Positions 24,701 to 33,800 of a DNA stretch of 64,000 nucleotides are shown here, in pieces. This DNA comes from Nymphaea colorata (taxonomy: Eukaryota > Streptophyta > Magnoliopsida > Nymphaeales > Nymphaeaceae). Under the pieces are notes generated by a model. That model was not told the origin of the DNA and did no database searches. It saw only the letters and a list, made by a program, of their open reading frames with translations. Positions within the stretch are counted from its first letter, which is position 1. Each line of letters starts with the position of its first letter. Location: the NCBI RefSeq assembly GCF_008831285.2, contig NC_045147.1, positions 5,870,334 to 5,934,333 of the forward strand, read 5' to 3'. The translations under genes and the position numbers were made by a program.

Positions 24701-25309
24701 TAAATGTGGTGTGGTGTTTGGCAATGGTTTTTAAAAATTGATATCTCAAAGATTTTTGGATGAAAAAATTTTGAGGTACTATTTGAGGGACTAAACCATT
24801 TCGATTTAAGAGATTTTAGAATCAAGAAATCTTTGAAATAGTATTTGAAAAATCTTTGAAAGCCAAAGTTGATAGTTTTAAAGATTTCTTTTGGAATCAA
24901 TTTAGTGTTTCCTTGAAATCTTAAGTAGATTTTAGATATTACTTTAATTCACTTACTACATAACTAGAGCTTCATCTCATCTTGCTTAAGTTTTTAAAAA
25001 TGCGCAGCGCAGAGATAATTCACGAATTTCATAAGTGATTATGAATGCATGAATGCATTGAATTTATATAAATTGTTCATTCTTACCATAATATTCATTT
25101 AAAAACATTCTTACTATCACATACATCTAAATGTCATTATATGCCCCCTATCATTCTTGTCAAAATACTTTTGTAAAGAAAAAAAGATTTTTGAAAGTGG
25201 AGTGAGATAGTAGACCATCAAACTTGGCTTCAACAGTAGATGCATTACATGAGTTTTGGTCTTAATGAAGTCGATAAGTGACAATCCAAAAATTTTTAGG
25301 TCTTAGACA
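21746..25309. other. Anonymous AT-rich region with decayed coding traces
   Basis: No intact gene. Minus-strand text at 21800-21912 gives a 37-codon frame beginning MSEAPLVVDAEKDKP, with no known domain. Minus strand 22620-23180 has coding-like fragments in changing frames, such as GTYTLQLWFLNHVEP. Plus strand 23634-23780 has a 48-codon frame beginning MSKPIPFGSQKSGLEED. I cannot assign any of them. At 24710-24905 there are several inverted 'aaatcttt' blocks, as in a small decayed hairpin transposon. The rest holds no structure that I can support. Confidence 0.4.
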
Positions 25310-25581
25310 AGAGACATTTAAAAGAGTAAAAGAGAGACAAAGAGAGGAAGAGGAAGCAATTTTAGAGAAAGTGACATATATATATATAACTTCATAAAAG
25401 ATTATTTTAAGCAAAAAGAGAAAGAGAGGAATAAAGAGAAAGAAATTTTAGAAAGAGAGAGAGGAAGAGATAGAGATTCTAGAAAGAGAGAGTGAGAGGG
25501 AGAAAGAGATACACACATATACATGTGCGTACATGAAAATTTATTAAAAAAGTTTTTAAATCAAAGAGAGAAAGAGAGGGA

Positions 25582-25618
<37 letters not shown>

Positions 25619-25725
25619 AAGATTCTAAATCAAAGGGAGACAAACAGAAAGAGAGAGACAAAAAGATTTTAAAAAAGAGAGAGGAAGAGATAAAGTATTT
25701 AGAAAGTATATATATGTGTGTGTGT
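25310..25725. repeat. Purine-rich low-complexity block with (TA)n tracts
   Basis: On the plus strand this is dominated by 'agagagaaagagagga' text, interrupted by (TA)n at 25376-25388 and 25587-25616 and (TG)n near 25713-25728. Imperfect units containing 'gagagaggaagagata' recur at about 25460 and 25680. The minus-strand 135-codon frame (25479-25886) is a composition artefact. Confidence 0.85.
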
Positions 25726-26631
25726 GTGGAAATTAAGATCAAGAGGTAATTTTGAGTATTTTTTACTCTAATTTTTTTATGTAGGTCAGAGTGAAACTTG
25801 GGTTCATGCAAAAGCCTAGGCCAAGTCTCCATGGCCTCTCTGAAAAGGGTTCTTACTTTTGAAATTCTCTTAAAAACAAGATTCAAGATATGTTTATATA
25901 AGTATATAAAAACAATAGTTATTTTTTTTCTTGTTTTTATCTATTGCAAAGAAACTTATTCCTCCTACCATTGGGTATGAGAGAAATTAAATATACATGA
26001 GATGAAAAGTTAATAACGTAATATAGCCTGTTTGAGATTCCTAGTCTGGTGATTAAGAGAAAAAAATCAATACTAAAAGTAGAAATTTCTTGAAGATGCA
26101 TTTTAACGCGTAGGTAGTCGTAGGGGTTGTCCCAAGTTGGAAAAATCCTAATCATAAAAATTAAGATGATAAAAAAAATTCTCATCCCAAGCACTTATTC
26201 TTACTGTTCATTCACATATTAATTAAAAATCAACCAACTTTGCATGAGAATTATCATAAACATAGACAACGCACACATTCAAAAGTAACTCCGGAGAAAG
26301 GATTCTAAAGCTCTTTTGCATGGCTTTGGGGAGATGATGAAGGAGAAAAAAAGAAATAAATGGAATGATGGCTACATACCTCTAAATAGAGTAGTTTGAG
26401 AAAACAAATTTTCTTTTATGGATGATCTTGAAGACTTGCAAATGATACTCCAAGATGTTGATGATGTTCACCAAGAGTCTCCCTCGTGCTCCTTTGAAGA
26501 ATGGAAGTTGAGCAAGAAACTAACTCCCAAGGTTGGAGAAGAAGAAAACAAGAAGCGAAATAGAATATTAGATGAATTGAGAGAGGAAAACTCCTAAACT
26601 TCAAGTGGGAGAGCTCTAAAGGTTTCCAAGA
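25726..26631. other. Anonymous sequence left of an R1 LTR
   Basis: No gene seen. Part may belong to the 5' portion of the R1 LTR, whose start I could not locate because the only other copies (1-889 and 36625-37112) are partial. Confidence 0.4.
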
Positions 26632-26948
26632 GATAGTTCATAACCAAGAGTGAAAATTTGAGGGATATTTGTAAAGAGTTTTGGAGCCAATATTCAAAAT
26701 TTAAAATCTTTTGAATTTAACAAAGTTTTCTTGCGCATTTCAAAGTTTTTGAATTATTTTTTTTTCAAATAGGTCTTGATCAAAGGGGGTTGGATCTTAG
26801 CCTTGCAACAGCATTTGGAGGGTGAGGGAGGGCTAATGCCCACCCACCAGGTTGAGGGTAATTTTTGACCCAAAAGGGGGCTTTGATGCTTGGCCAAGCC
26901 CTAACCTGGCATGCACAAGATGTGCACGGACATGCTGTGTGTCGCTCG

Positions 26949-29874
26949 CCAAGTGTAACGCTTTTCGTTTTGGGCAGGTCGATCTGGATCAGGTCCAGAC
27001 CCGGACCCGATCTCCACGCACAAGAGGAAGCCCGACATTACCCCCTTCTCCCTCGTTTTCCCTCTTCCTCTTCTACTACGACCGCATCACAAGAGAGATC
27101 AGGAGGCTGGAGGCATGGCAGCGGCAACGTTTGGGCCAACGGAAGAAGGGCGACGACGGCGGCATGCAGGTGAGTCTGTCGGTCCCCCTTGGCCTCTTCC
27201 TTCTTATTTTTCTTCTCCTCCCTCCTGCGTAACCCTCTTCCCCGTTAGTGCCCTTCTCCTGCCACACGCTCTCCCTCTCTGCTTGAGCTCTCTCTTTTCC
27301 CCCGTCTCTTCTGTCTTCTCCTCTCCATCTCCCCCATTTCCCTGCTCAATTTCCCCCTTTTTTTTAACTGCCAGCCCTCTCAACCGAACACTCTCACCCC
27401 TCTGTCCATGCCCTTTTCCCTCTCGCACAGCCCCTTCTACAACTACTGTGGGCCTCTTCTAACGACAGACCCCTTTCTTAAACCTCCTTTTCATGAATTT
27501 TGATTCTTTTGTGGTTGTTGGATTGGATGGCAGCTTGGGGATGCGTTCTTCCCTAATAACAGCGAATTGAATGCGTTGGTGGTGGCAGCATTGAAGGATT
27601 TTACCTGCTTGGGGATCACTCGAACTCGTGGGTTGGCTGCCGAGAGGACTATAGTAGCTAAGACTTTGAAATTGGGGTGAACAAGACTTAATCGAGCCTA
27701 GATTGTTGTATATTTTTTGTTGGAGCACGTATAATTATTATTTGAGCATGCTAGAATTAGGAATTGATGATTTAGGATGTATGTTAGTGATTCTGCTTTT
27801 TGGGGAAAGTCTAGGATGGTTTTGGAGAGGCGATAATCCATGCTTATAACGATCTTTTCAGCATGATAAGTGATTCTCGAAGCCATTTGGAAACATGGTA
27901 GAGATTTGATGGGTAGAGAAGATTTAGAATTCTTTCAGTGAGCACGTGGCGCATGCAAAATTAGTGATAGATTGATCGAAGCTTTGAGTTTAAATGTTTG
28001 GTCACAACCTCAAAGAGTTGAAAAGAGACCTATTGGAGGGTTTTGTGGGCCGACACTACTCGTCGACACCTTCTTGAGGCAATGACATGTCTCAATGAAT
28101 ATATTTTACACTTGTATAGATTGTAAAGCGAAATATGTAGAAATATTATCTTTTGCTTATGTTTGTAGGTACACATGGCACGTCCCGTAGACCTTGAGGG
28201 ACCAGATTCAAAGCTCGAGGCGTTTTGGGTGTTTTGTAGACGCGAGACAGGTGTGGCGGCATTCCAGGCAAATCTCTTCCTGAGGCCAATATGTGAATAT
28301 GTGTTTTTGGGATCATGGGATCCTATGATTTTGATGTAATTGAACGATTGTTTTGTGAGTGAATGTATGTATGCATGCGAATGATGTGCCATGTGATAAG
28401 TTTTGTTTTAGAAAGCTATTACAAGCATGTTTTAAAAATTGTTATGCATTTGCATGTGCATGCTAGAATTGATAACTGCTTTGGACATATGAGGTAGGGT
28501 ATCGAGTCCAGTGTCTCATCGACCCCGATTGTGCATTAGAGAGCATCATTGAATGATAATTGCATAGAACAGCTACGAGTCATGACAGATCGAGACTACC
28601 ATCTAGGATTTGGCTAAGTTTTGAAAGATGTGATTGATGTGTTTGATAAGATGTGAATTTTTATGAATGTGAATGTGGTGATTTGTTGTGTATGTATTGC
28701 CATGGGCAATGATGCAATTGAATGAGATTGGAGGGTAGATGTACCCATATTGTTATGACGGCTAGCTAAGACTGTTAATGTTATGTGTAGCCCTCGTGTG
28801 GAGGCAATTGGAGGTGTGGGTGCACTCGTGAAGTGAACCAACCTCATGAGCTAGCCAGTCATTTTGTGATAAAAATGAAAGCAGAAGAGATGAGAGGTCA
28901 GTGGGTTGTGGCTATGTGTTTGGGAGTTGTCCCGCCTTCGTCACTGGTCTCACCTGTTTAGAGTGCTGGCAGTGCAAGGTCCCAGGGTACTATTGTTTGA
29001 TGTGTTTGGAGCATTGGGCTCCCACCTTCCCAACTTGGGTGTCCAAGGGAAGGCTGAGTATCTCTCCTTAGAATTCACACATCTATGGATGTGTGCTCTA
29101 CCGCTGCAGCGGGAATGAATCTATACTGTTATGGGCCAGCACGGGGGTTGTCTCCCGGCTGTAGGCCACCCGCGGTGTGCACGTGCCTGTGTTTGCACCC
29201 ACAAGAATTGTCAATTCACTGAAGCTAATGAAAATGAAAGTATATGAATGAAATGTATGTGAATGATGTGCATGTGAATAAAATGAATGAGATTTATATG
29301 TTTATGCATGTTTTGCATGTGATTTGAAATTGTATTGTCGGGGCCATGAGTTGCCTTTACATGTTGTGGTCTATGTGAGGGGCCTTCTTGGCAAATGATG
29401 TGATTTTGTCCTGTCACGACATGATGATGATTTGTTTCTATGATTATGATTATCTCATATTTGAGCCCTACCTAAGAGGGTTAGAGATTTTCCTGGCTTG
29501 TTGTCATATTGCGAAGGCTAACCCTTCAATTGTTTCCTTTTTCAGGTTTTGGCGGACTAGGGGCAGTAGGTTGATCAGATAACTTCACTCACATTCTACT
29601 AGAGAGGTTTTTGGTCCTTTGTAGTGCCGGCATGTCTTATTTTGATTTTACTGATGTTTTTTTTGTTAGGCATCAATTATATGGTTTGGGGCATTTTTGT
29701 CATACACAGATGTGATTTTGTATGAACTGAAATCATTATATAAATGAAAGTTTGCCCCATTGTTTTGAATAGCATAACTCTCTCCTTTTTGAATTGTTGT
29801 GTAGTCGCACCTCAATGTTTTTTGTTTAAAAAAAAAATTGTTTGGGGGTCAAAAAGTTGGGGCGTGACACCAAG
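26949..29874 (+). mobile_element. Complete solo LTR, family R2, with CCAAG duplication
   Basis: TGTAACGCTTTTCG starts at 26954 and ggggcgtgaca ends at 29869, giving TGT/ACA ends and 2916 bp. The five bases CCAAG precede it (26949-26953) and follow it (29870-29874). There is no internal region, so unequal recombination between two LTRs of a full element is the likely origin. The first 500 bp are GC- and CT-rich (27000-27460) in contrast to the AT-rich remainder. The attached gag/pol of this family is not in the window, but TGTAA/TGACA ends of this kind also occur in the Tekay-like element at 42984, so a Gypsy origin is likely. Confidence 0.88.
27170..27533 (+). promoter_or_regulatory. Intron-like segment inside the R2 LTR
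   Basis: A near-perfect donor CAG|GTGAGT stands at 27167-27175 and a pyrimidine-rich stretch precedes an acceptor ATGGCAG|C at 27527-27534, giving a 364-nt CT-rich candidate intron. Donor context is kept in fragment A (minus strand, near 19490: cttAG|GTGAGcc). Acceptor context is kept in fragment B (minus strand, near 21712: gtttGCAG|cttggg). Upstream, an ATG at 27115 opens a 22-codon frame that would be cut by the donor. Splicing is inferred from sequence only. Confidence 0.4.
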
Positions 29875-30877
29875 TGCCTGGCAGCATGCCCAAAAGCATG
29901 GAAAAAGGCGTAGTCCCCCCTATTGCGCATTTTTTTGGCCAATAAGGGGGGATTCTGCCTCCTTGGCCCCTTAGGTGTGGTCCACCTAAAAAAATTTTAA
30001 TATTATTTTTTTAAGGGTAAAATTTTAAATGATAAAATTGTCTTTTGTTAAAAGTGGGTCCTTCATTTTGAGTGGTTTCAGGCTCGTTTTAATCTGGATC
30101 AGCTTTTATCGGTTGCGAAAGTTCCAATCGATGCCATGGCTCGGATCAAAAGTTAGACTGGTGTTTTGGGATCAAAACACATTTTTTAAAATTTTCAATG
30201 CAAGTTTGAGTTGAAAAGCAGGGGGGAGGCTCGCATGCGTATGGTGTTAAATAGTGTCAAAAATTGATATTTTGGCATCGATTTTGGATTTTGCATTGAA
30301 ATTTTTTATTTGGATCTAAATTTTGGTTTTGGATCTAATTTGGATCCACAAGAGGCTTTCCAGATTTATTTTCCTAATTTGGACTTGATTTCTCTTTCTG
30401 GGTTCGATTATGGACTTTGGCTTCGTATTTCGAAGCAGGGCGTGAATTTTGGATCTAGGACTTAGATTTATATCTAAATATGGATCTAAGATTGAATTTT
30501 GTATCCAAACCTTGAATTTGGATTTGGACATGGATCTAGAGGTTCATTTTGGATCTAAGGTCGAGAATTGAATTTAGACATGGATCTAAAGGTTTATTTT
30601 GGATCTAAAGTTGAGATTTAGATTTGGACATGGATCTAGAGCTCTATTTGGATTTAAGGTCAAGATTTGGGTTTGGATTTGGAGGTAAATTTTGAATCTA
30701 GGGTCAAGATTTGGATTTAGATATGGATCTGGAAGTTTGTTTCGGGGTGAACTTGCTGTGAAAGTCAGAAAGTAGATCTATATCGACTATTAAAACGAAG
30801 AAAAGGATTTGAAATTACTGAAATCTGTTTGGATAAATTCAGTACATTCTTTTGGAAAAATTTAGAGTGATAATACA

Positions 30878-31627
30878 CAACAATTTTTTGAGTGGAAAAA
30901 TTTCCATGAAAAGAAAAATCCAAGAAAACTGTGTGTGCAGAAAAGTTAATTTTTCCAAATCCAGGCCATTTTTTATGGCCTGAATTTTTTTTCATGAAAA
31001 AAATTTCATTGTTTGTTAGATAGGATAAAGTTGCCATTAGAATTCAATGGACAGCAAGGGGTTCACTGTCTTACATCAAAGGAGAGTTGGTCTTTCTAAG
31101 TAGACAACTATGGCAACGATAATAAGGAAGAAATAGTTCTCATGGATGCAATGGAAAATTTCTTCTCATAGACGAGTGATTTTCTACTTGTTACAGCAAT
31201 TGCCTACCGTTCTTGTGAATGAGAATGCTTGAGCCATAGTCTTTTTGCCCTCATCCTTGGCATAACTAAGCTTGTGAAATCATTGGCACGGCTTTGAAGG
31301 GAAACCAAAAGTGGTAAAATGGATCACCAAACCCAATCTAGAGTGGAAACTGAAGAAACCTACGCATTTGTGATTGCGGATGGACAATATCGTGGTGTTA
31401 TTTGGCCCCAAAATCTGATCAACAAGCGCCAAAACGAGAAATACCTGAAGGTAGAAAACCTGAGCTGTGATGTTCTCAATGAATTGTGAGAGGGAGAGAC
31501 AGAGAGAGGGATTAGGGATTTGGTTTAAATTGCCTCTATTTGCCCGAATTCAATCTGACAAACCAAATTGGAAGCGAACATGGGTGTGCCATGGGATTCA
31601 CGGTTATACACAATTGACAAAAAAATT
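30878..31627. other. Spacer with a small hairpin
   Basis: No gene seen. The central feature is caggccat-ttttt-atggcctg at 30962-30982, a perfect 8-bp stem flanked by AT-rich text with further partial complementarity (aaatttccatgaaaag against ttttttcatgaaaaaaattt). This is what a decayed hairpin transposon could look like, but no terminal repeat or duplication is visible. The open frame 31467-31931 crosses into the Copia LTR and is not treated as a gene. Confidence 0.35.
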
Positions 31628-32043
31628 TGTTGACGCACAACCTGCTGACCCTTACACACAAACTGATAACAGCTGCTCAATGGATGAAGAAAATCATGAA
31701 GATCATGACAAACTAATTCAGCACAATCTTAACAAAAAGGCAACTATAGCCGCTGGATTTGGAGTAACAAATCAAGGAAGAGCATCTCACAAGGCAGGGA
31801 ATAAAGCCAAAAAAAGTGGCAACGTATGCTCATCAAAGGAGAAAGAAACGATTATAGAAACTAGAAATTTAAGGAAGGATTGTTTGAAATTTAAAAAAAT
31901 CTGTAACAGTCCTTCCAAGAAACGTGTATAAATACTCTATCAAGGGAACCTCACATCATCAAGTCTTCTTGGTGTGAGAGACAGTGGACATAGGATTTTA
32001 ATCCGAACCACATAAATTTCTCTTCTTGCATTTTTTTCTTTCA
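31628..32043 (+). repeat. 5' LTR of the Copia element, start approximate
   Basis: The right end (ttttctttca at 32043) is firm because the primer-binding site follows directly. A TATA box (gTATAAATAct, 31927-31934) lies 110 bp before the end, as expected for a short R/U5. The start is placed at TGTTGACGCAC (31628) as the best TGTTG candidate. No second LTR is available to confirm it. Confidence 0.6.
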
Positions 32044-32056
32044 TGGTATCAAAGCC
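32044..32056 (+). promoter_or_regulatory. Primer-binding site of the Copia element
   Basis: TGGTATCAAAGCC directly follows the LTR end. It is one base different from the TGGTATCAGAGC complement of initiator-Met tRNA that is usual for Copia. Confidence 0.85.
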
Positions 32057-32328
32057 TCTTCCGTGAGGATTTTTTACACAAATCGAAGGAACGTGCGCTG
32101 GAGGAGCTCGATTAGACAGTAGACACTCGGACCATTGCACGCTGCCGCCGGATGATTTTCTGATCAGACTGTAAAATTCAATGTCCGGAGGCAGATCAGA
32201 TCACAGAAACTATTCCATCACCTTCCTCACATCTCGAGGATCATTCTGGTGTATTTTGACGCCAAACGGAGCAGCATTGAGGGAGAAATCGATCACTGAA
32301 TCGGGTGATCGAGTTGTTTCAAAGAAGC

Positions 32329-32716
32329 CACAGAACATAGTGCTGTTGGCCTGAACCTGGCCACAAATTGGGCCGGTGTTGTCAGCTCCGGCAATGGCAG
32401 GGGTCGAGCAAGGGCTCTTTGGAATCGTCTACATCTGAGAAATCTCCGTACAAAATTTCAGATTTTTTGGAGCAGACGTTGAGGAGATACGAATTTTTCT
32501 TTAGCAACTAGTTTTCAGGTGTCGCAGAACAGAGTGCTGTCGGCATGAACCTGACCACAAATTTGGCTGGCGTTGTCAGCTCCGGAAATGGCAAGGGTCG
32601 AGCAAGGGCTCTTTGGAATCGTTTACATCTGAAGAATCTCCCTACAAAATTTTAGAATTTTTGGAGGAGGCATTGAGGAGATACAAATTTTTCTTTGGCA
32701 ACTGATTTTCAGGTGT
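32329..32716 (+). repeat. 194-bp tandem duplication in the Copia leader
   Basis: The text beginning acagaacatagtgctgt at 32330 recurs at 32524 (gcagaacagagtgctgt) and a third start appears at 32718. Two full units give a period of exactly 194 bp. Units differ by scattered substitutions, so the duplication is not recent. It lies between the primer site and the gag start at 32755. Confidence 0.88.
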
Positions 32717-32754
32717 CACAGAAGCCTGAGAACAGGCGACCAGAGGCAGATTAA

Positions 32755-33800
32755 ATGTCTCCTGTGCATTTTTTTTTATCTGCTTCATGGCTCACATCCT
32801 CTTCCTTCATAAGTGCAGCTAAGTATCCATATCCTTCAACAATTAATGTTGCAAATTTTATCTTGATCAAACTCTCTCACAAGAATTACTTGCTTTGGAA
32901 AACCCAAATGCTTGGGCTGATTGAAAGCCAAGACATGATGGGATTTATTGATAGACAAATTTCCAAACCAACCACTACCATTGAAAGTGTTGAAAATGGT
33001 GAGGCCCGTTCAGTCCCAAATCCAAAACTTTTTGCCTGGAAAAAATCAGACCAACTTCTTAGAGGGTGGATCACTGGATCACTCTCTGAAGAAGTGCTAG
33101 GCCTTGTGGTTGGACTCCAAAGCTCTGCCGAAGTTTGGAATGCCCTTAGAAAGTTCTTTGCTAGAGAATCTAAAGACTGAGAATTTCTGCTAAACATAAA
33201 ATTGCAGACATTTTAAAAGCAAGACAAAACCGTCACTAAGTATATAACAGGTTTCAAAACCATATGTGATGAGTTGGCAGCCATTGGGAAACCCCTGTCG
33301 GATCAAGACAAAGTTTATTGGCTCATAAATGGGCTTGGATCAGGTTATGAATCATTCATAACGTCTATACTTCGACCTCCTATTCCTGCATATATTGATG
33401 TTGTCTCACTGCTTGAAAGCCATGACAACATGAAAAACCTCCATGGTTTCCAACTCAATCCTAATGCAGCGTTCATAAGCCAGCAAGTTCAAGTTCAATT
33501 TTCTCACTCTCACAGTTACAGAGGATGTGATCACTATAACAGAAAAAATAGTAACTCTCACTTCAACTCGTGAGGAGTGGATTTCCGCCTACATCTCAAT
33601 CTCGCCCCACCAACATTCCAGCCAATGTTGGGCGAAACACTTCTCAATCTTCAGTTAAAGCAGCGTGTCAAATTTGTGGCTTGAGTAATCACACGACATT
33701 CAAATGCTATCACAGATTCAATCAGGCGTATCAGCCCAAAGATCTTCTAAAAAATTTTTCCACTGTTCAAGTTGTCGATCCAAATAATGCAGACTGGTAT
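32755..33800 (+). pseudogene. gag: gag of the Copia element, broken
   Basis: ATG at 32755 opens a frame with the classic Copia gag start: KLSHKNYLLWKTQM at about 32863, then FIDR, and WITGSLSEEVLG at about 33067. A stop at 33178 is followed by a new frame with ELAAIGKPLSDQDKVYWLIN at about 33269, then a stop at 33571. A zinc knuckle, CQICGLSNHTTFKC (CX2CX4HX4C), is intact at about 33667-33708 in the third frame. The family role is the cytoplasmic particle and RNA packaging. Confidence 0.88.

Larger units (their letters stand above)
26632..30877 (+). mobile_element. R1 LTR split by a solo R2 LTR
   Basis: The left part (26632-26953) matches 1-330, including the phrase aagagttttggagcc versus agagagttttggggcc and the 'gaatttaacaa' segment. 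The right part (29870-30877) matches about 340-889, including the repeated 'ggatcta' text. The right end, agagtgataataca near 30877, corresponds to ggggtgataaca at 889. The inserted solo LTR at 26954-29869 is bounded by CCAAG on both sides, so this R1 copy was there first. No coding region is attached; it may itself be a solo LTR or a remnant. Confidence 0.65.

Noticed and set aside
25479-25886. 135-codon minus-strand frame with Ile-Tyr repeats
   Set aside because: The repeats are the translation of (TA)n and GA-rich tracts.
26852-27462. Overlapping plus-strand frames of 102-126 codons at the start of the solo LTR
   Set aside because: They cross the target-site duplication and the LTR boundary or lie in the CT-rich part. 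Only the short frame before the donor site is mentioned, as part of the intron finding.
31467-31931. 154-codon plus-strand frame that looked like a small gene
   Set aside because: It runs across the proposed start of the Copia LTR up to its TATA box; the polar, Lys-rich composition has no known domain and the context is promoter-side LTR.
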